Below, piece after piece: positions 1 to 7,045 of a stretch of 8,369 nt of DNA. The DNA comes from Planctomycetaceae bacterium (GTDB lineage: Bacteria > Planctomycetota > Planctomycetia > Planctomycetales > Planctomycetaceae). The stretch spans positions 39,147 to 47,515 of the forward strand of contig DOCI01000173.1 of the NCBI GenBank assembly GCA_003503535.1. The letters are read 5' to 3'. Each line of letters begins with the position of its first letter. Positions within the stretch are counted from its first letter, which is position 1. The notes beneath the pieces were generated by a model, which had not been told where the DNA came from, searched no databases, and saw only the letters and a list, made by a program, of their open reading frames with translations. The translations under genes and the position numbers were made by a program.

Positions 1-414
1 CAGATACCATTTGAAAATGGTCTGATTAAATGGTTTCTGGAGTGATATCCAACATTAGACAGGGTGCTAAAAAGTCCAGGGATTTGGATGCCAGAAATTC
101 ACTTCATACAGATTACCTCTTCAGCTTCCATGACATCCCCATCCCAACAGGGATCTATTCGATCCTTAGAATGACTCCCTGAGGTCGAAGAGTTACCAAT
201 TGCATGAGAGAAGTTGAGCTGGCGTCAAATCCCCAAGCCCGATTTGATCGCCCACTGTCCGGTCAGGCATTGAATTGAGGTCGTGTCTGCTGCGTAAGCT
301 TGTATAAACTTTCCCAATGGGGAACAGCGATCTTCCTGAATCCTGCAGCAGCTCTCTTTTATTTGCGTTGAATTTAACACAAAAAGTAACCGCTCAAAAT
401 TGAATTACAATATT
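1..414. other. Intergenic stretch with no recognisable gene
   Basis: No convincing reading frame, RNA gene or mobile-element end is visible here. It lies downstream of the minus-strand surface-protein gene, so it holds that gene's 3' flank, yet no hairpin followed by a T-run (read on the minus strand) is seen just after the stop codon. Two modest stem-loops are present: one at 1-24 (ACCATTT facing AAATGGT) and one at 221-252. The part next to the stop codon, about 355-414, is AT-rich. The left neighbour lies outside the window, so its promoter or terminator could be in this stretch. Confidence 0.6.
221..252. repeat. Short interrupted inverted repeat (possible stem-loop)
   Basis: GGCG-t-CAAATC at 221-231 faces GATTTG-at-CGCC at 241-252 across the 9-base loop CCCAAGCCC. 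That gives 6 plus 4 paired bases with a small internal bulge. No T-run follows on either strand, so it is not a standard intrinsic terminator. It may be a Rho-associated 3' structure of the minus-strand gene ending at 415, or chance. Confidence 0.3.
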
Positions 415-3387
415 CTACTCAAAAACCTGGCCATTAATTACTAATCGTCCAGTTGTCGAATTCGCAGGCACAAAGACAGCTGTTGTGGCTCCATTAATGG
501 TGTTGTTGAGGTTCGAGACTAGAGTGACGAAGGGATCGTCAGTGCCGGTGACGTTGCTCAGGATGATGCCGCGGTCGACGAATGTGCTGAAGCGTTGCAG
601 ATTGATTTCGTTGGCGTCGAGCGTGATAGTTGAACCATCGTGGATTGAGGGGAAGAGAATCCCGGTTGCTCCACCGGCGTAATCGTCAATAAAGTTGTTC
701 GACAGGATCAGGGTGGACGTTCTACTGGCCGAAGTACGCACACCGACGCTGTCTATTCCTCGGAATTCAATCGCATTGTTGAAGACCGCCAGGTCCAGAG
801 TCGATTGTGAAAGTACTTCGATCGCGGTAGCGTTTTGTTCGGTGAATCCCAGAATATTTTGAGAGAAGGTGAATGTTCCCAATTCGGCAGAATCTCCTGT
901 CAGGAATTGAAACGCTTTCTGATTAGCCGCATCGCCTGTTACAAAGTTCGAGACAATATTGGCATTCACAGGACCGGTCCAATCCATTTTGGCACCAATT
1001 CCCAATGCCTGGCTCAAATCGACACTGTTTTCTGAAAAATTGAAGTCAAGCGAGGCCGACTCTCCACCAGGCATCGTTTGAGCATTGAAGAATATTTTCG
1101 GGGAATCGACGATCGTATTTCGAACCATTCGAGCGACATAACCACCGGTTTCATCGACCACATAATTCACAGCTGTCCCCATGGTCGTGGAGTTCCCTTC
1201 AAACATGTTGTTTGTCAGAGCAAACAGTTTTACGTTCTCTGCATCAACGATCGTGGAGGTTGTTCCTGTGAATTTGGAGGAAATTATATCCAGGACTTCG
1301 GCATTTCGAAGGACGGCCACATGAGTGTTGTCCACAAAATTACCGAACTGGAACCCTGCCGAGCCGGAATCCTCGACATAAATTGCAGTGTCGGTATTCT
1401 GGATTGTTCCACCGCTATCTTCTTCAAAACCTCCTTTGGCCATGACTGTTCCAGTGGTTCTTACCATGCGAATTCCATACATTCCGCCATCTGCAGAAAT
1501 CGTATCGGGACGAATATCGACAGCCGAATCTTCAACATCAATTGCCGGTGCATTCACTGAAGAGACGGATCCATCGCGAATGCGAACAAAATCAGAATTT
1601 CGCGATTCGATTCCCGTGCCGTTTGTGGTTTGTATATCCATCGTATAAATGTCAATCAGGCCCGTGTTATCAACAAGTTCTACACCTTTGCTGCCAGTCG
1701 CTCCCTGGAGAATCAGGTTCTCAACAGCGGCGAATCCATAAACATCTGTTTCGACATCGTCGCTCGTATCGACCGTTCCCTGATCGTCTACAGTGGTGAT
1801 CAAATCAAAATCTTCAACCAGTAGGCCACTTCCCTGATTGTTTAACAATGTAAGGTCGCCACCAAAAACCGTTTGGCCATGACCACCGCTCAGCAGGACA
1901 CCATTGCCTTCAGCTCCTTCGACTTTCACATTATCGAGCCGCATATAACCATCGTGGTTGAGGATTTTCACTCCGTCTCCCTGACTGTCGTTGATAGTCA
2001 GATTGTTGACGTAGCCATTGGTTGAGGAGTCGATGACAAGTCCACTCTCAGTTGCATCGTTGAGTGTCACATTCTCAATTCGGAAATTATCGATGCCATT
2101 GGCGACAATTAAATCCCCACTGGTCGAGCCGGCAGCAGGGTTCAATGTCAAACCGGCAATAGATGTGTTGTCAGCCAGTGTAATCGCGGGATTGTTCAGA
2201 CTCGCATTGATGGTCACGGGAGCTGCACTGGCGTTGGCATCCATCGAAACGGTTCCATAATTGACGGTGTCGATAGAGAAGGCGCTCCCTTCTCCAAACA
2301 GCTTCTGACCATCCTGCAGCACAATCGACTCATTAAAGCTCGAACCTTCACGCAAGTAGAAGATGTCTCCACCAGCTGTTTGTGCTTCGGCAATCGTGTC
2401 GAACGGGTTTTCGGCAGTTCCATCCTGGGCAGCAATACTCATTATGGTTGATGGTGCAGGAACACCTGTATTTTGAATGTTTTGAACAACATACGCGTTG
2501 TTCGTGATTGGATTAATCAAAGGAATAGCCGTTCCAAACTCAGAGCGTTTGCTCACAATAACGTTGTAGTTGGAATCGTTGAATCGGCGGAATTGACGAT
2601 CAAGTCGATTGTCTGGAACATCGTTATTACCGAAACGAAATGACATTCCCAGAGTGACATTCGTGCCGAAAGTATCGTCATTGGAGATTGCAAACTGAGT
2701 TTGCAGATAAGGGGTGATGTCTCCCTGTACATGGAATTTGACGCCATCGATATTCTCAACATTTGAACCTTCAAAGTGATACCAACTGACGATCGCTTCC
2801 ATGTTCCGTTCGTCGGCAAACTCTCCCGGCATATAGAAGCCGAGATTGACATCGACTCCTTTCATCGCCACTCCGATGGTATCCACGGTGTCCAGTACAA
2901 TTTGATTACCCTGCATGCGGACATTCCCAGTGGATGATTGCAAGACCTTTTCATCCTCGCCAACGGGAGCATAGAAATTGGAAGTCAGTCTTCCGAATCG
3001 AGTCGAACCTTCCAGGCCGAAGGACATTTGCTGATAAATCTTTTCCAGCGATTGGTCGAAGCCGTAATTGCCGTTCACGCCAATCATGAGAATGTCGTTC
3101 GGTTCCAGGAATCGATAACCTGTTCCAATATTCCCGCCGACATTCCCTTCATTCGTCATGAAGCCTCGTAGATCACCAAAAAGAATGCTTTCATCTTCAT
3201 CGAGGATGTATGGCATGAATTCAATATGCGTAATTCCGGTATCCCGGCCAAAGGCAGGCATCGCCGTATGACCAAGCCGTGCATCAGTCTGAATTCCCTG
3301 AGCCTTTACCTTTTGCAGGCCTGTTGACAGGATAACTATCGATACGAAAGCGAACAGCAATCGAAGTGTCTGATCGGATTTGAGCAT
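415..3387 (-). CDS. Exported inverse-autotransporter-like beta-barrel protein with right-handed beta-helix passenger
   Basis: Predicted outer-membrane or surface protein of 990 residues. Residues 1-30 form a signal peptide: basic MLKSDQ..R start, hydrophobic core LLFAFVSIVIL, and a likely cut near AQ-G at 30/31. Residues about 33-252 are alternating-polarity strands with GNIGTGYRF, GVNGNYGF and a closing LGMSFRFG, resembling the intimin/invasin (inverse autotransporter) translocator barrel. A linker follows, then at 322-365 the pattern DGTAENPFDTIAEAQ ... FYLREG ... LQDGQKLFGEG, which typically opens a right-handed parallel beta-helix. About 650 residues of N/D/G-rich coils (GxxI..xNxF/V) run to the end. 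An Asp-rich insert lies near 530-550. I see no LysM or Ig-like (Big) domains, unlike classical intimins. The ATG at 3387 is preferred because it places the signal peptide at the N-terminus; an in-frame TTG at 3450 would add 21 residues. Neither has a clear Shine-Dalgarno. The passenger's ligand or substrate is unknown; no catalytic residues were identified. Confidence 0.75.
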   Translation of the reverse strand: MLKSDQTLRLLFAFVSIVILSTGLQKVKAQGIQTDARLGHTAMPAFGRDTGITHIEFMPYILDEDESILFGDLRGFMTNEGNVGGNIGTGYRFLEPNDILMIGVNGNYGFDQSLEKIYQQMSFGLEGSTRFGRLTSNFYAPVGEDEKVLQSSTGNVRMQGNQIVLDTVDTIGVAMKGVDVNLGFYMPGEFADERNMEAIVSWYHFEGSNVENIDGVKFHVQGDITPYLQTQFAISNDDTFGTNVTLGMSFRFGNNDVPDNRLDRQFRRFNDSNYNVIVSKRSEFGTAIPLINPITNNAYVVQNIQNTGVPAPSTIMSIAAQDGTAENPFDTIAEAQTAGGDIFYLREGSSFNESIVLQDGQKLFGEGSAFSIDTVNYGTVSMDANASAAPVTINASLNNPAITLADNTSIAGLTLNPAAGSTSGDLIVANGIDNFRIENVTLNDATESGLVIDSSTNGYVNNLTINDSQGDGVKILNHDGYMRLDNVKVEGAEGNGVLLSGGHGQTVFGGDLTLLNNQGSGLLVEDFDLITTVDDQGTVDTSDDVETDVYGFAAVENLILQGATGSKGVELVDNTGLIDIYTMDIQTTNGTGIESRNSDFVRIRDGSVSSVNAPAIDVEDSAVDIRPDTISADGGMYGIRMVRTTGTVMAKGGFEEDSGGTIQNTDTAIYVEDSGSAGFQFGNFVDNTHVAVLRNAEVLDIISSKFTGTTSTIVDAENVKLFALTNNMFEGNSTTMGTAVNYVVDETGGYVARMVRNTIVDSPKIFFNAQTMPGGESASLDFNFSENSVDLSQALGIGAKMDWTGPVNANIVSNFVTGDAANQKAFQFLTGDSAELGTFTFSQNILGFTEQNATAIEVLSQSTLDLAVFNNAIEFRGIDSVGVRTSASRTSTLILSNNFIDDYAGGATGILFPSIHDGSTITLDANEINLQRFSTFVDRGIILSNVTGTDDPFVTLVSNLNNTINGATTAVFVPANSTTGRLVINGQVFE

Positions 3388-3483
3388 GAAACTGCCAATT
3401 TTTGGGGAGGAGAGCCTCGAAATGCAGATTGATTTCGAAACGATTGGCAATGAACCAGGAACCAGTTCAATGCGTGGGGATAG

Positions 3484-3623
3484 GAGAAATACCTGATCGC
3501 ATATATCGAGTCAATTTCAGCCTGTCTTTTGCACCTGTTACAACAAACTTCAGGTCAGCCGCTTCAAGACAGACTTTCCAGCAAATTGCTGCGAGAAATA
3601 CTCAATTTCAGGATTGAAATTGA
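3484..3623. repeat. Paired direct repeats GAGAAATAC and TCAATTTCAG, with one inverted copy
   Basis: GAGAAATAC occurs at 3484-3492 and 3593-3601, and TCAATTTCAG at 3511-3520 and 3602-3611. In the distal copy the two words are adjacent; in the proximal copy 18 bases separate them. The distal TCAATTTCA (3602-3610) also faces a perfect inverted copy TGAAATTGA (3615-3623) over a 4-base spacer GGAT. The arrangement resembles operator sites for a dimeric regulator upstream of the minus-strand gene. No protein is assigned to it. Confidence 0.4.
3486..3514 (-). promoter_or_regulatory. Weak candidate promoter for the surface-protein gene
   Basis: Read on the minus strand, TTGACT (3514 to 3509, five of six matches to the -35 consensus) is followed after 17 bases by TATTTC (3491 to 3486, only three of six matches to the -10). 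It lies about 100 bases upstream of the ATG at 3387. The -35 overlaps one copy of a repeated CTGAAATTGA element, so a regulator bound there could control it. The -10 is poor, so the call is tentative. Confidence 0.22.
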
Positions 3624-3728
3624 CATATCTGGATTTGCAAATATGATCCCGCTCACTCGCCGGAAATCTCAGACACCGTGAAATTCCCCCTTGAGCAATC
3701 CACGAATCTTGCCTGAATGCCCTAATCC

Positions 3729-3756
3729 GCACTTTCCAAGTGCATTGGTAAATGCA
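3729..3756. repeat. Two overlapping, mutually exclusive small hairpins
   Basis: GCACTT (3729-3734) pairs with AAGTGC (3738-3743) over the loop TCC. TGCATT (3741-3746) pairs with AATGCA (3751-3756) over the loop GGTA. The arms share TGC at 3741-3743, so only one hairpin can form at a time. This lies between the divergent promoters and its role is unknown; short arms like these can arise by chance. Confidence 0.3.
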
Positions 3757-3763
3757 AGAATGA

Positions 3764-3794
3764 CGATAATCCGGGAAACTTGTATGGATTATCG
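3764..3794. repeat. Perfect 9-bp inverted repeat CGATAATCC / GGATTATCG
   Basis: Arms at 3764-3772 and 3786-3794 are exact reverse complements around a 13-base spacer. This fits either an operator with half-sites on successive DNA faces or an RNA stem-loop. The right arm is also part of the direct repeat at 3787-3843. It is about 100 bases upstream of the best korA promoter candidate. Confidence 0.4.
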
Positions 3795-3843
3795 GAGTTA
3801 AGCAACCGATTTGCCGATATTCCTTAAGTATGATTCTCGGAGT
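3787..3843. repeat. Direct repeat GATT(A/C)TCGGAGT
   Basis: GATTATCGGAGT at 3787-3798 and GATTCTCGGAGT at 3832-3843 match at 11 of 12 positions and are 45 bases apart start to start, close to four helical turns. Similarity extends a few bases leftward (GTATG before both) if one base gap is allowed. This could be tandem activator or repressor sites upstream of korA. Confidence 0.35.
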
Positions 3844-3895
3844 ACGGAATTCACTCAAGCCATCCACTGGGATGAATTTGTGCAGAAAACCGGAA

Positions 3896-3925
3896 TTGAA
3901 ACAGCGAACTGAATTCGCATTTAAT
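3896..3925 (+). promoter_or_regulatory. Candidate sigma70-type promoter for korAB
   Basis: TTGAAA (3896-3901) and TTTAAT (3920-3925) each match the -35 and -10 consensus at five of six positions, with an 18-base spacer. Transcription would start near 3932, leaving a leader of about 55 bases before the ATG at 3986. The perfect palindrome at 3926-3943 lies over the predicted start site. Confidence 0.45.
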
Positions 3926-3943
3926 ACGTCGTTTCTACGACGT
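3926..3943. promoter_or_regulatory. Palindrome ACGTCGT-TTCT-ACGACGT at the korA start site, possible operator
   Basis: Two perfect 7-base inverted arms (3926-3932 and 3937-3943) flank TTCT, immediately downstream of the candidate -10 at 3920-3925. A dimeric repressor bound here would block transcription initiation. Alternatively it may form a small hairpin if transcription starts further upstream. No known regulator is matched. Confidence 0.4.
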
Positions 3944-3985
3944 TGATTCGCCTGAATGGCAAGAATAACGGAGTCTAACCAGATT

Positions 3986-5869
3986 ATGTCGGCAGTTGAT
4001 ACACAATCGAATGGTAACGGTAATTTTCGCACAACCGAGCAAGTTGATGCGGTCGTCATCCGCTTTTGCGGCGACAGTGGCGACGGCATGCAGCTCGTTG
4101 GCACCCAATTCACCAATGTTTCGGCTGTCTTCGGGAACGATGTGAGCACCCTTCCCGACTTCCCCGCGGAAATTCGTGCCCCCGCCGGGACCCTAAACGG
4201 AGTTTCCGGGTTCCAGCTCTGCTTCTCCAGCACCGATATTTTCACGCCGGGAGATGAAGTCGACACCCTTGTCGCTATGAACCCCGCTGCCCTGAAGACA
4301 AACCTGGCCGACCTGAAACGGGGCGGAACACTCATTGTCAATAAGGATGCTTTCGATAAATCCGGACTGTCCAAGGCTGGATACGCAACAAATCCGCTCG
4401 AAGACGACAATGACTCTTTGGCCGGTTATCGTGTCCATAAAGTCGATATGACTCGCCTGACACGCGATTCCGTCGCCGATCTCGGCCTCTCTCTCAAAGA
4501 AGCAGACCGCTGCAAAAACTTCTTCGCTCTCGGACTTGTCTACTGGCTCTATGATCGGGATGCGAAGGCGACTCAGGATTGGATCAAATCCAAGTTTGCG
4601 AAACGTCCGGAACTCGTTCAGGCAAACCTGTCAGCTCTGAAAGCCGGGGCCGACCTCGGGTATTCGACTCAGGCCTTCACCGTTCATTACAAAGTTCCAC
4701 CCGCGAAATTGCCGCCGGGCAAATACCGCAAAATGACCGGTAATGAAGCAGTTGCGATGGGACTGGTCGCTGCGGCTCATGTTTCCGGTAAAGAACTGTT
4801 TTATGCCGGATATCCGATCACACCTGCCAGCGATATTCTGCACGAACTTTCTAAGCTGAAAAACTTCGGCGTCCGCACAGCTCAGGTTGAAGACGAAATC
4901 GCCGCCATTACCGCAACGGTCGGAGCCTCTTTCGGTGGAGCGTTTGCAGTCACTGCCAGCAGTGGTCCGGGAATCGCGTTGAAGTCTGAGGGAATCGGGC
5001 TGGCAGTCATCACCGAATTGCCACTGGTCATCGTCAATGTACAGCGTGGTGGACCGAGTACCGGTTTGCCGACAAAAACCGAACAGGCTGACCTGATGAT
5101 GTCCTTCTTTGGACGCAACGGCGAATGTCCAATGCCGATTATCGCGGCTGCCACTCCAGGCGATGCTTTCGATGTCGCCCGAGAAGCTTTGCGGCTGGCC
5201 GTCGAATTTATGACGCCGGTCTTCCTCCTGAGTGATGGTTACATCGCCAACGGAGCCGAGCCTTGGAAGATTCCTGATCTCAAAGACATCAAACCGATCG
5301 ACTTCAAGCATATTAAAGAAGCCAACGGACAAGATGGCCAGTATCTGCCTTATCTGCGAAATGATCGCCTCGTTCGCCCTTGGGCATTACCGGGTACGAA
5401 GGGTCTTGAACACCGTGTTGGAGGACTGGAAAAATCGGATGGAACAGGGAACGTCAGCTACGATCCCGACAACCATCAGCACATGATTGAAACGCGAGCC
5501 AAAAAGATCGCCGGCATCGCCAATCATATTCCCGAACAACCACTCGAAGGACCCGATTCCGGCGACCTGCTCGTCATCAGCTGGGGCGGTACTTACGGTT
5601 CTGTCCGCACAGCTGTCCAGCGAGCACAAAAAGATGGCCATAAAGTCACGCTGGCACACATCCGCTACCTCAACCCGTTTCCTAAGAATCTGGAAGAGGT
5701 CATCAAACGCTTCGATAAAGTTCTCGTCCCCGAACTCAACACCGGACAGCTTCGCTTCCTTCTGCGAGCGATGTTCCTGTGCGATGCCAAGGGGCTGAAC
5801 AAGATGAAGGGGAAACCATTCCTCGTCAGCGAAGTTTACGATGCCATTCTTGAAAACCTGAAGAAATAA
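3986..5869 (+). CDS. korA: 2-oxoacid:ferredoxin oxidoreductase, fused gamma-alpha subunit (probably 2-oxoglutarate type)
   Basis: This is the large subunit of a cytoplasmic thiamine-diphosphate and iron-sulfur enzyme that converts a 2-oxoacid plus CoA to acyl-CoA and CO2 while reducing ferredoxin. The 627-residue protein has the usual fused layout. Residues about 20-235 are the gamma domain ([15 protein letters not shown] at 26-40, NPAALKTNL near 99-106). Residues about 250-430 are the alpha pyrimidine-binding domain, with the YPITP motif at 276-280 involved in substrate/CoA binding and [15 protein letters not shown] at 353-367. The C-terminal domain (about 525-627) has [11 protein letters not shown] and LNPFP. 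The conserved [10 protein letters not shown]...HMIETRAKK stretch (476-507) suggests the KorA-type subgroup. I chose the ATG at 3986 because a GGAG lies at 3970-3973 (a rather long 12-base spacing). An in-frame ATG at 3956 would add ten residues and has no ribosome-binding site. korB follows 67 bases downstream. The exact 2-oxoacid cannot be read from sequence alone. Confidence 0.93.
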   Translation: MSAVDTQSNGNGNFRTTEQVDAVVIRFCGDSGDGMQLVGTQFTNVSAVFGNDVSTLPDFPAEIRAPAGTLNGVSGFQLCFSSTDIFTPGDEVDTLVAMNPAALKTNLADLKRGGTLIVNKDAFDKSGLSKAGYATNPLEDDNDSLAGYRVHKVDMTRLTRDSVADLGLSLKEADRCKNFFALGLVYWLYDRDAKATQDWIKSKFAKRPELVQANLSALKAGADLGYSTQAFTVHYKVPPAKLPPGKYRKMTGNEAVAMGLVAAAHVSGKELFYAGYPITPASDILHELSKLKNFGVRTAQVEDEIAAITATVGASFGGAFAVTASSGPGIALKSEGIGLAVITELPLVIVNVQRGGPSTGLPTKTEQADLMMSFFGRNGECPMPIIAAATPGDAFDVAREALRLAVEFMTPVFLLSDGYIANGAEPWKIPDLKDIKPIDFKHIKEANGQDGQYLPYLRNDRLVRPWALPGTKGLEHRVGGLEKSDGTGNVSYDPDNHQHMIETRAKKIAGIANHIPEQPLEGPDSGDLLVISWGGTYGSVRTAVQRAQKDGHKVTLAHIRYLNPFPKNLEEVIKRFDKVLVPELNTGQLRFLLRAMFLCDAKGLNKMKGKPFLVSEVYDAILENLKK

Positions 5870-5923
5870 TCACGCCGTCGCAGGTTAGACGGTTATAATA
5901 AGACAATTATCAAGTTCTGTTGA

Positions 5924-5930
5924 GATAGGA
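5924..5930 (+). promoter_or_regulatory. Ribosome binding site of korB
   Basis: GATAGGA ends six bases before the ATG at 5937. Its AGGA core is well placed and fixes the start of korB. Most other genes in this window lack such a clear site. Confidence 0.6.
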
Positions 5931-5936
5931 CTCCTC

Positions 5937-6965
5937 ATGAGTACAAGTATTGAACTTCCAGTTCTCACCCCCAAAGATTTCGCCAGCGACCAGGAAGTCC
6001 GCTGGTGTCCTCGTTGCGGTGACTATTCCATTTTGGCTCAGGTCAAAAAAATCTTACCGACGCTGAATATACCTAAGGAAGAGTTCGTGTTCATCTCCGG
6101 CATCGGCTGCTCGAGTCGGTTCCCGTATTACATGAATACCTACGGCATGCACAGTATTCACGGTCGTGCTCCTGCAATTGCAACCGGCCTGAAAGTGGCA
6201 CGGCCTGATTTACAGGTTTGGGTGATCACTGGCGATGGCGATTCCCTTTCCATCGGCGGAAATCACTTTATGCACATGATTCGCCGCAATGTGAATCTGA
6301 AAGTGATCCTGTTTAACAATCAGATTTACGGCCTGACCAAAGGGCAGTATTCACCGACCAGTCCTCAGGGTAAACGAACCAAGAGTACGCCTTATGGTTC
6401 CGTCGATGCTCCTTTGACACCACTTTCCGTAGCAATAGGCGCCCGCGCTACCTTCGCGGCTCGATCTGTCGATGTCGATATTAACCACCTGTGCTATGTT
6501 CTGGAACGAGCAGCCAATCACAAAGGAACTGCACTGGTCGAGGTCTATCAGGACTGCAACGTCTTCAATAGTGGGGCCTTCGATTTTGCTTCCAAGAAAG
6601 ACCAGAAGGTCGAAAACTGCATCTACCTCGAACACGGCAAGCCGCTGATCTTTGGGAAAGATCGCGACAAGGGGATTCGACTGAATCATTTCAGTCAGCC
6701 GGAAGTTGTCGAACTGGGCAAAGGCGGCGTCAGCGAAGACGACCTGCTCTTCCACGATGAAAAACAGGAAAACCCAACCCTCGCCTTCCTGCTATCGCAA
6801 ATGCGATACCCAGATAGCCCCGAACCAATGGGCGTCTTCCGCGCTATCGACCGTCCAACCTACGATGACGAAGTCAACGAGCAGGTCAAGGACGTCACCG
6901 AAAAATACGGCCCAGGCAACCTCGAAGACCTCTTCAGCACGGGCGATACCTGGACTGTCGAGTAA
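5937..6965 (+). CDS. korB: 2-oxoacid:ferredoxin oxidoreductase, beta (thiamine diphosphate-binding) subunit
   Basis: This is the catalytic partner of the upstream korA product. It binds thiamine diphosphate and a [4Fe-4S] cluster that passes electrons to ferredoxin. In the 342-residue protein, WCPRCGDYS gives C24 and C27, GIGCSS gives C58 and YQDCNVF gives C207, the four cysteines that normally hold the cluster. The diphosphate/Mg2+ motif runs from G99-D100-G101 (ITGDGDSLSIGGNH) to the paired N127-N128, followed by IYGLTKGQ as in the family. Residues about 220-342 are the C-terminal extension usual for the longer KorB proteins. The gene has a good AGGA ribosome site and lies 67 bases after korA, so it is probably the second gene of a two-gene operon closed by the terminator at 6987-7020. 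No ferredoxin or separate delta subunit follows, so the electron acceptor must be encoded elsewhere. Confidence 0.94.
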   Translation: MSTSIELPVLTPKDFASDQEVRWCPRCGDYSILAQVKKILPTLNIPKEEFVFISGIGCSSRFPYYMNTYGMHSIHGRAPAIATGLKVARPDLQVWVITGDGDSLSIGGNHFMHMIRRNVNLKVILFNNQIYGLTKGQYSPTSPQGKRTKSTPYGSVDAPLTPLSVAIGARATFAARSVDVDINHLCYVLERAANHKGTALVEVYQDCNVFNSGAFDFASKKDQKVENCIYLEHGKPLIFGKDRDKGIRLNHFSQPEVVELGKGGVSEDDLLFHDEKQENPTLAFLLSQMRYPDSPEPMGVFRAIDRPTYDDEVNEQVKDVTEKYGPGNLEDLFSTGDTWTVE

Positions 6966-6986
6966 TTGACTTAGCAGCGAAAAAAC

Positions 6987-7020
6987 AAAAACTGGCGAAT
7001 GGATGTTCGCCAGTTTTTTT
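6987..7020 (+). terminator. Strong intrinsic terminator of korAB, probably bidirectional
   Basis: ACTGGCGAA (6991-6999) pairs perfectly with TTCGCCAGT (7006-7014) across the 6-base loop TGGATG. The stem is lengthened by four A-T pairs and followed by a T-run through 7020. It begins about 20 bases after the korB stop. On the opposite strand the same hairpin is followed by TTTTTGTTTTTT, so it should also stop minus-strand transcripts coming from the HEAT-repeat gene. Confidence 0.9.
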
Positions 7021-7045
7021 ATGCACGTTGTGGAGTCCCAAATCT

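Larger units (their letters stand above)
3388..3985. other. Divergent intergenic region rich in inverted and direct repeats
   Basis: About 600 bases separate the divergently transcribed surface-protein gene and korA, unusually long for two promoters. No protein gene is supported; the long minus-strand frame entering from korA is an antisense shadow. The stretch carries several perfect short inverted repeats (3602-3623, 3729-3743, 3741-3756, 3764-3794, 3926-3943), two direct-repeat families and promoter-like hexamers on both strands. It most likely holds the promoters and operators for both flanking genes. A small untranslated RNA cannot be excluded. Confidence 0.55.

Noticed and set aside
160..268. 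Short minus-strand open frame in the left intergenic stretch (…FDASSTSLMQLVTLRPQGV…)
   Set aside because: Only about 35 codons lie between two in-frame stops, with no start codon context or similarity I can recognise; not supported as a gene or remnant.
1078..1560. Plus-strand open frame of 160 codons inside the surface-protein gene
   Set aside because: It lies antisense to the beta-helix coding region, with a Cys/His-rich translation typical of shadow frames and no ribosome site of note.
3550..4410. Long minus-strand open frame (286 codons) overlapping the start of korA
   Set aside because: It is antisense to the well-conserved korA N-terminal region, its translation shows no recognisable domain, and it is a by-product of korA codon usage.
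4631..5332. Minus-strand open frame of 233 codons inside korA
   Set aside because: It is fully antisense to the conserved alpha domain, has low-complexity composition and no recognisable domain.
5894..5899. TATAAT between korA and korB as a possible internal promoter
   Set aside because: The hexamer matches the -10 consensus perfectly, but the -35 position 17 bases upstream reads CACGCC; the 67-base gap is better explained as an operon spacer.
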